DNA from: Bosea sp. PAMC 26642
Lineage (GTDB): Bacteria; Pseudomonadota; Alphaproteobacteria; Rhizobiales; Beijerinckiaceae
NCBI RefSeq assembly: GCF_001562255.1
Contig: NZ_CP014301.1
Location: 2,728,001 to 2,792,000, forward strand
Direction of reading: 5' to 3'
DNA length: 64,000 bases
In this document: one piece after another, positions 1 to 7,545 of the stretch
Position numbering within the stretch: position 1 is the first letter of the stretch
Layout: each line of letters opens with the position of its first letter
Program-made: the position numbers and the translations under genes
The notes under the pieces: generated by a model
Database searches by the model: none
What the model was told of the DNA's origin: nothing
Seen by the model: the letters and a program-made list of their open reading frames with translations, nothing else

Positions 1-2
1 CG

Positions 3-575
3 CCGCTCGTCGTCTTCGTTGCGACGATTAGCCCAGGCGGGGCAACCGCGCTGGCGACCGCGTCAGGGGCAAATTTCGGCTTCCTTCGATCAATCCCATT
101 GCTGGCAGGCATCTCGGTCGGGCTCGGCACGATGGCGGCCCTTGCCGCACTTGGCCTAGTGACCTTGTTGCTTCGCGAGCCGATCATGCAGACCGCGATG
201 AAAGCGGTCGGCTCGGGCTATCTTGGTTGGCTCGCATGGCGAACGGCACGAGGTGGGCGGCCCGACCTTGAACGAAACGTCGCCCAACCGGTCGGCTTTC
301 TCGGCGGCATCGGACTTCTGGCGATCAATCCCAAGGCCTGGGCGATGACGCTGAGCGCGGCGGCATCCTACGCGGCACTTGCGGAGACCCCCTCCCAACT
401 CGCGTTGGCGCTTGGCGTGGTGTTCGTTGTATTGTCGAGCCTCTCGCTGATGCTCTGGTGTGCAGCCGGCCTCGTGCTCGGGAAGCTATTGCGGTCCGAC
501 GCACATTGGCGTGCTTTAAACATCGTGCTTGGACTTCTGCTTGTCGCTTCCATCGTGCCAATGTGGTTCGAATAG
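3..575 (+). CDS. LysE/RhtB-family amino-acid exporter (5' end outside window)
   Basis: The reading frame is open from base 3, so the true start lies left of the window; about 190 codons are present. The opening residues carry the family signature [19 protein letters not shown], the first-loop motif of LysE/RhtB translocators. Several hydrophobic stretches follow, separated by short charged loops, and the last helix ends close to the stop. Family members are inner-membrane exporters of amino acids or homoserine lactones; nothing here shows the substrate. The downstream gene is on the other strand, so this gene is probably alone or ends an operon that begins outside the window. Confidence 0.88.
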   Translation, partial: PLVVFVATISPGGATALATASGANFGFLRSIPLLAGISVGLGTMAALAALGLVTLLLREPIMQTAMKAVGSGYLGWLAWRTARGGRPDLERNVAQPVGFLGGIGLLAINPKAWAMTLSAAASYAALAETPSQLALALGVVFVVLSSLSLMLWCAAGLVLGKLLRSDAHWRALNIVLGLLLVASIVPMWFE

Positions 576-622
576 GGCTTCAGGTCGTCATAGTGCAGAT
601 GTTGGCCGGAGCGACACGGCGT

Positions 623-1224
623 TTACGCCATGCCATCAGGGCACCAGCAAGGATTTGCCCGGCGTGCGCTACCACATCCTGCGCGGCGTTCTTGACAGCC
701 AGGGCGCTGAGCTTCAGTAGGCAACGACCGTCCATTCGTAGCGCCCGTCTCGAAGTATGGGCTGACATTGTATGTCAGGACGCTCTTTCCGCTACCGGCG
801 CCCTCGCTGCCGCCGCCCCTGAACTTGCCCTCCGCATTCAGCCGAATACCGGCCATGGTGATCAGGATCTGGCAATACTCCTCTTCGCCGGCCTTGTGTG
901 ATGCACGCAGCATTTTCGACCCGATCAGCATCGTGGCAGCGATTCGGACTTCCACTCCCAGTACAGGTGTTCCTTGCTGTCGCTGGTGAATCTGATCTTG
1001 CCTTCGTCCGTGCTGTCCTTCTCTGCGTGCAGCCAACGTCCTAAAGCCGATGTTCCCGGCTTCTCGCCCCTGTCGTTGAGCCCCAGTATTGCCCAGGCGC
1101 TGCCTTGTTCGATCATGATCTTATGCGCCTCAGCATGACGGACTCTCCTGAGTGAGTTCGGGAAGGCGACGACAAACATCGGCATGGCGAGCGTGGCCCG
1201 CCCTGACACAACCACAAACATCAT
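623..1224 (-). pseudogene. Frameshifted hypothetical gene, unrecognised family
   Basis: Two overlapping minus-strand frames look like halves of one protein. The first starts at the ATG at 1224 and runs to a stop at 925, ending near the residues YWEWKSES. A neighbouring frame then continues with RIAATMLIGSKMLRASHKAG and stays protein-like to about [17 protein letters not shown], before a low-quality tail that stops at 623. The switch lies at roughly 935-955 and needs one inserted or lost base. Composition of both parts, with few Arg/Pro runs, resembles coding sequence rather than a shadow frame. I do not recognise the family. It could be a pseudogene, a sequencing error, or two real short genes. 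Confidence 0.45.
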
Positions 1225-1289
1225 CGGATCGCTCCGGGAATGGTGCGAGCGATGAGAAAGCTGGGGGAGCGGCGTCCATCCGCACCGGC

Positions 1290-2339
1290 CTAGGTCGCTT
1301 CGAGTACCATGTTGAGCGGCGTCTCTGCGGCGCGGCGCACCTGCCCGAACCCGCCGGAGCGGATCACCTCGGCGATCCGCTGCTCGCCGGCTTGAGCACC
1401 CAGCGCGAGGCCGGTCTCTTGCGCCAGTGATGTCGGCACGCAGATCATCGTCGACGCGGAGTAGTAGATGCGTCCGACCGGATTGATGTTGTCGTCGAGC
1501 GCATCGCCAGCCATTGGCTCGACCACCATCCATGTGCCGCCGGCTTTCAGCGCCTTGCGGATATGCGACGCGGCGCCTTGCGGATCGCCCATGTCGTGAA
1601 GGCAGTCGAAGCAGGTGATCAGATCGAAGTCGCGGCCGCCGAAGTCCTGCGCTCTGCCGACCTCGAATGTCAGATTCGTCAGCCCGTGCGATAGCGCATG
1701 AGCGGTGGCGGCCGCGATCGACGCGGGGTGGAAGTCGTATCCGGTGAAGTGTGATTTCGGGAACGCCTGCGCCATCAGGATGGTCGAGAGCCCGTGGCCG
1801 CAGCCGACATCGGCGACTGTCGCGCCTACCTTCAGCCTGTCGACGACGCCGTTGAGCGCGGGCAGCCAATCCTGCACGAGGGCGTTGACATAACCCGGAC
1901 GGAACAGCCGCGCCACCGCGCAGAACATGCAGCCCGCCTGCTCGCCCCAGGCGACGCCGCGTCCGGTCTTGAACGCCGCCTGCACCTTCGGCTGGTTCTC
2001 GACCATCGCCGCCGCCGTGTCGAACGCACCGATCAGGTGGACCGGGCTATCGGGCTCCGCGAAGATGAAGGACTGCTCCGGCGTCAGCGAGAACGACCCG
2101 CCTTCGTGGCGCACATAGCCGGATGCCGCCTGCGCCGACAGCCACTCGCGCACATAGCGGGCGGCGCATCCGGCTGCCTCGGCAAGCTCGTCGGCGGTCG
2201 CCGGGCCGATCTCCTTCAGCGTCCTGTAGAGACCGAGCGCGTCACCGATTCGAACCAGAGGCACGCTGACCGCTCCGCCGATATCGCCGAGCACGCGGCC
2301 GACGAGTTCGTTGAGGGTGGCTTCGTCGAGTTGGGTCAT
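1290..2339 (-). CDS. Class I SAM-dependent methyltransferase with N-terminal winged helix
   Basis: A 349-residue protein. Residues ~30-85 form the winged-helix dimerisation region seen before many small-molecule methyltransferases (LGLYRTL, then ADELAEAAG and YVREWL). The Rossmann-like SAM domain follows, with motif I VADVGCGHGLST at about 175-186 and the acidic stretch DFDLITCFDCLHDM near 250. The start at 2339 is preceded by a strong AAGGAGG about 6 bases upstream. It lies 137 bases downstream of a LuxR-type regulator on the same strand, which probably controls it. The closest recalled relatives are annotated only as class I methyltransferases, and the substrate is unknown. Confidence 0.85.
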   Translation of the reverse strand: MTQLDEATLNELVGRVLGDIGGAVSVPLVRIGDALGLYRTLKEIGPATADELAEAAGCAARYVREWLSAQAASGYVRHEGGSFSLTPEQSFIFAEPDSPVHLIGAFDTAAAMVENQPKVQAAFKTGRGVAWGEQAGCMFCAVARLFRPGYVNALVQDWLPALNGVVDRLKVGATVADVGCGHGLSTILMAQAFPKSHFTGYDFHPASIAAATAHALSHGLTNLTFEVGRAQDFGGRDFDLITCFDCLHDMGDPQGAASHIRKALKAGGTWMVVEPMAGDALDDNINPVGRIYYSASTMICVPTSLAQETGLALGAQAGEQRIAEVIRSGGFGQVRRAAETPLNMVLEAT

Positions 2340-2476
2340 GGCGGATCCTCCTTGCCCTGAGCCGGGTCCGGCAGGCTTGGAGGATGAGGGCCATCTGGTC
2401 GCCGCGCATGTGGCCGCGGTCCCGCGCGGGCGGAAAAATGCGGCTAATCGGAAGGACAGATGTCCCGCGCTCGGCG

Positions 2477-3553
2477 TCAACCGGTCGAGGGTTGCTCGCC
2501 GCCGAGTGCCAGGACGATCGCCTGGGACCGGCTATGCACGCCGAGCTTGCTGAAGATCACCGACAACTGGTTGCGCACCGTTTTGGCACTCTTGCCGAGC
2601 CTCTGCGCGATCGCCCGGTTGTCGAGCCCCTCTGCGATGAGCTTCAGGATAGCCGTCTCGGCAGCCGTCAGGCCGGCTTGAACGATAGCACGCGGCTGTG
2701 CAGGCTGATCCCAGCCGAGGAAGGCGGCAAGTTGAGCATGAAACACCGCCCAGGCCGGCTCATCCGGCAGCAGCACATGGTTCTTGCTCTCGAGCGGCAC
2801 GAAGCGCGCGCCAGGGATCGCGGCCGCGAGCTTGCAACCCTCGCTGAACGGCACGCGCATGTCGCCGCGGCTGTGGAGTACCAAGGTCGGGACGCTGATT
2901 GTCCTGGAAAGTTCGGCCACATCGATTCCCTGCATATTGCTAAGCAGTTGAGCGGCGACGTCCGCGCTCGCGGTGACGCGCTCGAGATCACCCCACCAGC
3001 GATGCTGTTCGGGTGTTCCGTCGGGGATGAAGAGATTGGTGAAGAACTGGCAGAATGCCGGATTGTCGCGCCCCCACCCGATACGGATGAAATTCACCAG
3101 CGTCTCAGCCTCCAGTCGTTCGGCTTCCGTCTGCGCGCGAACCCTTCCGCCTTGGCCATACGCGTTGAGCAGAACCAGATGCGATACGCGTTCGGGATGA
3201 CGGAGTGCATAGGCGACCGCGAGCGCGCCGCCCTGCGAGAGACCGAGAAGCACGAAGCGCGGTTCGTCGATCGACTCCGCCACGGCATCCAGGTCCGCGT
3301 TCCACGCCTCGATCGAAAGATCGGCGACATATCGCTCGGACAGGCCGCTGCCGCGCGGATCGTATCTCACGAAACGGCTTCGAGCTGAAAGCGCCTGAAG
3401 CCAGGGGCGCCAGACCGGGCTTTCGAGGTCGTAGTCGACGTGGCTCAGCCAATGCGCCGCGCGCAGGATCACCGGTCCCTCCCCGCACGATGCAACTGCG
3501 ATGCGAGTGCCGTCGGCAGATGTGCAGAACCGTATGCTCTGGCTAAGCTTCAT
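2477..3553 (-). CDS. Alpha/beta hydrolase fused to LuxR-type HTH regulator
   Basis: A 358-residue two-domain protein. Residues ~1-275 are an alpha/beta hydrolase: oxyanion-side RYDPRGSGLSER, nucleophile elbow GLSQGG with Ser106, an acid in LHSRGDMRVP, and the catalytic His in SKNHVLLPDEP. Residues ~295-355 are a LuxR/GerE helix-turn-helix (LTAAETAILKLIAEG, then NRAIAQRLGKSAKTVRNQLS). The hydrolase part may act as a ligand sensor, though the triad looks intact. The ATG at 3553 starts the conserved hydrolase N-terminus; longer upstream starts add unrelated residues. It probably regulates itself and the downstream methyltransferase. Confidence 0.85.
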   Translation of the reverse strand: MKLSQSIRFCTSADGTRIAVASCGEGPVILRAAHWLSHVDYDLESPVWRPWLQALSARSRFVRYDPRGSGLSERYVADLSIEAWNADLDAVAESIDEPRFVLLGLSQGGALAVAYALRHPERVSHLVLLNAYGQGGRVRAQTEAERLEAETLVNFIRIGWGRDNPAFCQFFTNLFIPDGTPEQHRWWGDLERVTASADVAAQLLSNMQGIDVAELSRTISVPTLVLHSRGDMRVPFSEGCKLAAAIPGARFVPLESKNHVLLPDEPAWAVFHAQLAAFLGWDQPAQPRAIVQAGLTAAETAILKLIAEGLDNRAIAQRLGKSAKTVRNQLSVIFSKLGVHSRSQAIVLALGGEQPSTG

Positions 3554-3727
3554 AGCGGGAGGATATCGCAGTCGGATGGAAGGCGACAGGATGATCCGGT
3601 GGTTGTTCAGTCGGCTTACGCTGCAATACGGAAACCGGATCGTGGCTTTTCGGCCCGCGGACAAGGTCCGCTTCCTGGCATCGTCTCAACGTCCGCAATT
3701 GGCGCGTTTCGCCCGGTAGCGTGCGCT

Positions 3728-4341
3728 TTATGACGACGGGCGGTCGGCGAATATCCATACGCTCTCGGACGGGAACTCGCACCAGGCAGGCCCGGCACCT
3801 TTAGATAACGGCCCGAAGGCGCGCAGAGGCGCGTCACCCAGCGTCATCCGATATTCCCAGTGCTGCCCGAGATAGATGCGGGCTTCGATTTCGACGGGAA
3901 CGCGATTCTGGCCGGGGCCGTCGACGATACGCACCTTGTCGACTCGCACGACCGCGACCGCAGCCTCGGATGCCATGCCGTCCTGCGCCCGTCCGGTCAG
4001 CTGCCAGTCCGCGCCGTGAATGGAGGTCGCGCCGCCCGCCTCCGTGCGAGCCTTGCCATGAAGCAGGTTGTTCGAACCGAGGAACTCCGCCACATAGCGG
4101 TCGCGCGGATTTTCGTAGATCTCGATGGGCGTGCCCTCCTGGAGAATGGCGCCGTCCTTCAGAAGGATCACCCGGTCGGACATCGCCAGCGCCTCGCTCT
4201 GGTCATGCGTGACGATGACCGCGCAGAGCTCGAGATCGAGGATCAGCTTGCGGATGAAATAGCGGGCTTCGTCGCGCAGTTTCGCATCGAGGTTCGAGAG
4301 GGGCTCGTCGAGCAGAATGGCGCGCGGCTCGTAGACTAGCA
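3728..4341 (-). pseudogene. Truncated ABC transporter ATPase (C-terminal half only)
   Basis: Minus-strand coding similarity begins abruptly at about 4341 with LVYEPRAILLDEPLSNLDAK, the Walker B/D-loop of an FbpC/PotA-type importer ATPase. It continues through the H-loop (VIVTHDQSEALAMSDRVILL), the switch region and a C-terminal TOBE-like domain to a normal stop at 3728. Walker A, the Q-loop and the signature motif are missing. Sequence upstream of the junction belongs to the leader of the neighbouring plus-strand gene. It cannot be a working ATPase. No permease or binding-protein partner remains nearby, so this is a deletion remnant of an importer operon. Confidence 0.8.
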
Positions 4342-4562
4342 TGTCGGGGGAATGCGCGAAGGAGCACCAATGGAGCAGCAATCGACACTTCCGAACTCCG
4401 ACATGGAGATCCGGTTTGGTCGTCTGCTGCGGGTATTGTCTGGCCACCAGACTCAACGCGGCGACTAAGACGGTGATGACCTGGTTGCAGCCGAAGGAAC
4501 ACAGCTCTCGGTTCCGAATTGACAAGGGCCGATGCCTGCGGCCCGACGCGGAAGGAGAGCCA

Positions 4563-5225
4563 ATGCGCCCGCAACACTCCAGGGGAATCACTCTCCGCGA
4601 CAACGGCCTGACGATCGCGTTGACGGTGCTGTTCGTCATCAGCGTTGTCGGGATGGCCTGGACAGGTTGGCACGCCCACAATCAAGAGCGTCTCAGCCAC
4701 GACATGACGCCGGCACTCTTCGCGGAGTACCTCACCAGTGGGTCCTTCGTGTCGACCCTGTTCGAGAACTGGGAAAGCGAGTTTCTGCAGATGGCGTCCT
4801 ACGTCATCCTGACGGCAGTGCTGGTGCAGCGCGGATCAGCGGAATCGAAGGACCCCGAGGGTGGGGACGATGAAGTCCCGCTGGGGCCTGACAGTCCCTG
4901 GGCGGCGCGCCAGGGTGGTTGGATACGTGCGCTCTATGAGCGCTCGCTGGGCATCGTTCTATTGCTGCTATTCGTGATTTCCCTCGGGCTCCATTTCTGG
5001 GGCAGCCTGCGCGCGGCGAATGCGGAAGCCCTGCTGCATGGCCAGCCGCTTCAGGGGGCAGGCGCCTATCTTCTCGACAGCAGGTTTTGGTTTGAGTCCT
5101 TCCAAAACTGGCAGTCGGAGTTTTTGTCGACGGGGGTGATCGTCGTCCTTTCGATTTTCCTACGCCAGAAGGGCTCTCCCGAATCCAAACCCGTCAACGC
5201 GTCTCACTCGACGACCGGCGCGTAG
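4563..5225 (+). CDS. DUF6766-type membrane protein with internal duplication
   Basis: A 220-residue membrane protein with about four transmembrane helices. It is two copies of one unit. Each unit has a helix containing LFVIS (residues ~24 and ~137), a loop ending in F-[EQ]-N-W-[EQ]-S-E-F-L (68-76 and 181-189), a second helix, and a tail R-[QG]-x-G-S-x-E-S-K (~90-96 and ~203-209). The ATG at 4563 follows GGAGAG at good spacing; the longer open frame upstream runs into a truncated ABC gene and is unlikely to be translated. The function of this family is not known to me. It is convergent with the metallo-hydrolase gene. Confidence 0.8.
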   Translation: MRPQHSRGITLRDNGLTIALTVLFVISVVGMAWTGWHAHNQERLSHDMTPALFAEYLTSGSFVSTLFENWESEFLQMASYVILTAVLVQRGSAESKDPEGGDDEVPLGPDSPWAARQGGWIRALYERSLGIVLLLLFVISLGLHFWGSLRAANAEALLHGQPLQGAGAYLLDSRFWFESFQNWQSEFLSTGVIVVLSIFLRQKGSPESKPVNASHSTTGA

Positions 5226-5315
5226 ACATCCGGTGACAGGCCAATCTGCCTGAGCAGAAGCGATCGCCGAAACCAGGCGAGGCCGCGCAGCGCGGATGTC
5301 AGCTTTCAGGCAGCG

Positions 5316-5353
5316 GCCGGAGGGCGGACCGTGGCGCGCGGCCGCCCTCCGGC
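5316..5353. terminator. Hairpin between convergent genes
   Basis: A perfect 12-bp inverted repeat (GCCGGAGGGCGG and its complement) with a 14-base loop lies between the stop of the DUF6766 gene and the convergent stop of the metallo-hydrolase gene. It has no T-run on either side, so it may act as a weak bidirectional terminator or an RNA 3' end stabiliser. Confidence 0.5.
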
Positions 5354-5365
5354 ACAGCCAGCCGC

Positions 5366-6334
5366 TCAACTCTGCAAGGCCCAGTCCGCTACCTGCCAGC
5401 GCAGTTGCCCCCGGTCGGAGACGACCCGGCCGAGCCCGGGGAAGGGCATATGCGTCGCTGCGATCAGCGCGCCTTCCGCCGCGGCGCGCGGAAAAAAGCG
5501 GTCTCGCATAGCCTGTGCCGCCGCGCGGTCCTGCTCGAACAGGAAGCCTACATCCGTGGCGAACGGGTGCACCACGGGGAAAAGCATGTCGGACACCATG
5601 ATGAGGCTCTGGCCGGCGTCCTCGATCCGCACGCCGATATGGCCGGGCGTATGGCCGGTCAGATCGATGATGGAGATGCCGCGCGCGATCTCCCGCTCGC
5701 CGTCGATCGCCTGCAGCCGCGGGTAGAGGCGCACGACATCCGTCGACATCTGGAAGCTGGTCTGCAGATAATCTGGGGCACCGTTGCGCTTCGCCGGGTC
5801 GGTCCAGTGGGTGACGTCGCGCCGGTCGATGTAAAGTTCGGCATTGGGGAAGTTGTTCTGCCCGCCGGCGATCAGGCCGCCCATGTGGTCCTGATGCATG
5901 TGGGTCACGATCACCGCGTCGATCTGATCGCGGCGCAGGCCGAGCGCGGCAAGCGCCTGCGGCAGCGCGCCCGTCTGCCCGATCGAGCCGGCCGGCCCGG
6001 CATCGAGCAACACCCTGCGCTCACCGTCCTCGATCAGATACTGGTTGAACACGAAGCGGACGCCGCTCGGCCGGGCAACGAACTGCGCCGCGGCGGCCTG
6101 TTCGACCTGGGCGGCCGTGCGTCCTGGAAAATAGCTGTAGGGCATGTCCGCATAGCCATCCGTCAGCGCGGTCACGGTGAAGCGGCCGATCCGGATTTGC
6201 GCCAGGGGCGTCACGCTGGCCGCCGCGGGGACTGCCGCAGCGCTCCCGGTCGGGGCGAGGAGTGGCAGGAGACCGCCGCCGAGGATGCCGAGAGGAAGGC
6301 CGCTCGCGAAGGCCCTGCGGGACAGGTTAGTCAT
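5366..6334 (-). CDS. Exported metallo-beta-lactamase-fold hydrolase
   Basis: A 322-residue protein with an N-terminal twin-arginine-like signal (NLSRRAFASG, then a hydrophobic segment to about residue 35), so probably Tat-exported to the periplasm. The MBL-fold metal motif THMHQDH sits at 144-150 (H145, H147, D149, H150). Further metal ligands are likely in TGHTPGHIG, the Asp of VSDMLF, and the late His in ATHMPFPG. Such proteins hydrolyse lactones, esters or related compounds; the substrate cannot be told. It is divergent from a LysR regulator at 6478, the usual layout for a regulator and its target. Confidence 0.87.
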   Translation of the reverse strand: MTNLSRRAFASGLPLGILGGGLLPLLAPTGSAAAVPAAASVTPLAQIRIGRFTVTALTDGYADMPYSYFPGRTAAQVEQAAAAQFVARPSGVRFVFNQYLIEDGERRVLLDAGPAGSIGQTGALPQALAALGLRRDQIDAVIVTHMHQDHMGGLIAGGQNNFPNAELYIDRRDVTHWTDPAKRNGAPDYLQTSFQMSTDVVRLYPRLQAIDGEREIARGISIIDLTGHTPGHIGVRIEDAGQSLIMVSDMLFPVVHPFATDVGFLFEQDRAAAQAMRDRFFPRAAAEGALIAATHMPFPGLGRVVSDRGQLRWQVADWALQS

Positions 6335-6444
6335 GACTTGCTCCTTCTGACCGCTGACGCGACCCGGGGCGCGTCCTCAGGACCGGCCCGCTCGCCTGGC
6401 CGCAGGTCTAGAACCTCCATCCCGGAAGCAGTATCCTGCGGTTT

Positions 6445-6461
6445 TGGGAGCTACCCTCCCA
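6445..6461. promoter_or_regulatory. Candidate LysR-binding palindrome
   Basis: TGGGAG-CTACC-CTCCCA is a perfect 6-bp inverted repeat with a 5-base spacer and fits the T-N11-A rule of LysR boxes, although the spacing is the only support. It lies in the divergent region between the metallo-hydrolase and lysR genes, 17 bases before the chosen lysR start. Confidence 0.4.
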
Positions 6462-6477
6462 CATTATGGAAGGCACG

Positions 6478-7392
6478 ATGGACCGGTTCGAGGCTATGTC
6501 GGTGCTGCTGGCCGTTGTCGAAGCGGGCAGCCTCTCAGCCGGCGCGCGGCACCTGCGCGTCCCGCTTGCCACGGTCAGCCGCAAGGTGGCGGAACTCGAA
6601 CGGCATTTGGGCACCCGGCTGGTGGTACGCACCAGCCGGGGGCTTGCCCTGACCGATACGGGCCGCGCCTATGTCGCCGCCTCACGGCGTATCCTCGGAC
6701 AGCTGGAGGAGGCCGAGCGAGAGGCCGCCGGCGAATACAGTGCGCCGCGCGGCGCGCTGCATGTCACCGCGCCGATCGCCTTCGGACAGCTCCACCTGAT
6801 GCCGATCGCGCTGAGCTTCCTGGCGGCGCAGCCGGAGATCACCTTGCGTCTTATGCTAGCGGACCAGCAGGTCAGTCTGGTGGACGAGCATGTCGATGTG
6901 GCCCTGCGCATCGGGCATTTGGCGGACAGCGCACTGATTGCCACGCGAGTGGGCACGGTGCGCCGGGTCATCTGCGCCAGCCCCGCCTACCTCGCCGGGC
7001 ACGGCGTTCCGCGCGTGCCGGAGGATCTGGCGCGGCACGACGGCATAAGCTTCCAGGGCTTCGCCACATCGCCGGAATGGCGCTACCGGGGAGACAGTGC
7101 GGCCTTCGCGGTCGAGCCGCACCAAAGGCTGGCCGTGAACACGACGGACGCGGCCATCCAGGCAGCCCTGGCCGATCTGGGGATCATCCGCGTGCTGTCC
7201 TATCAGGTGGCGGACGAGTTGCGGTTCGGCCGATTGCAGGTCCTGCTGCCGGAGTTCGCGCCGGAGCCGCTGCCGGTCAACCTCGTCTATCCGAAGGCCG
7301 AGTTGCTGCCGCTGAAGGTGAGATGTTTCCTGGACTGGGCTGTGCCGCGACTGCGAGCGCGAATGGCCGGCCTCGAGGCGGAGGATCCGTGA
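6478..7392 (+). CDS. LysR-family transcriptional regulator
   Basis: About 304 residues. The N-terminal winged HTH (MDRFEAMSVLLAVVEAGSLS, then LPLATVSRKVAELERHLGTRL-type sequence) is typical of the CrgA/DsdC-like branch of LysR regulators. The C-terminal substrate-binding domain is complete to the usual end. I chose the ATG at 6478 because GGAAGG precedes it; the ATG at 6466 is an alternative that adds four residues. It is divergent from the exported metallo-hydrolase and probably regulates it and itself from the palindrome between them. The effector is unknown. Confidence 0.88.
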   Translation: MDRFEAMSVLLAVVEAGSLSAGARHLRVPLATVSRKVAELERHLGTRLVVRTSRGLALTDTGRAYVAASRRILGQLEEAEREAAGEYSAPRGALHVTAPIAFGQLHLMPIALSFLAAQPEITLRLMLADQQVSLVDEHVDVALRIGHLADSALIATRVGTVRRVICASPAYLAGHGVPRVPEDLARHDGISFQGFATSPEWRYRGDSAAFAVEPHQRLAVNTTDAAIQAALADLGIIRVLSYQVADELRFGRLQVLLPEFAPEPLPVNLVYPKAELLPLKVRCFLDWAVPRLRARMAGLEAEDP

Positions 7393-7545
7393 GGGGCAAT
7401 GGCCGCAACCAATTGCGCGGTGTTTTCGCTGGCTCCACTCTTGTATCGGGTGAGCTGCATCGTTGTTCGCACCGGCTCGCGTTTGCCTGAGCGACCCACA
7501 GCGGCGACTCCGAACTCTCCCAAGGTGGTCAGACCTGCCGGCGTC

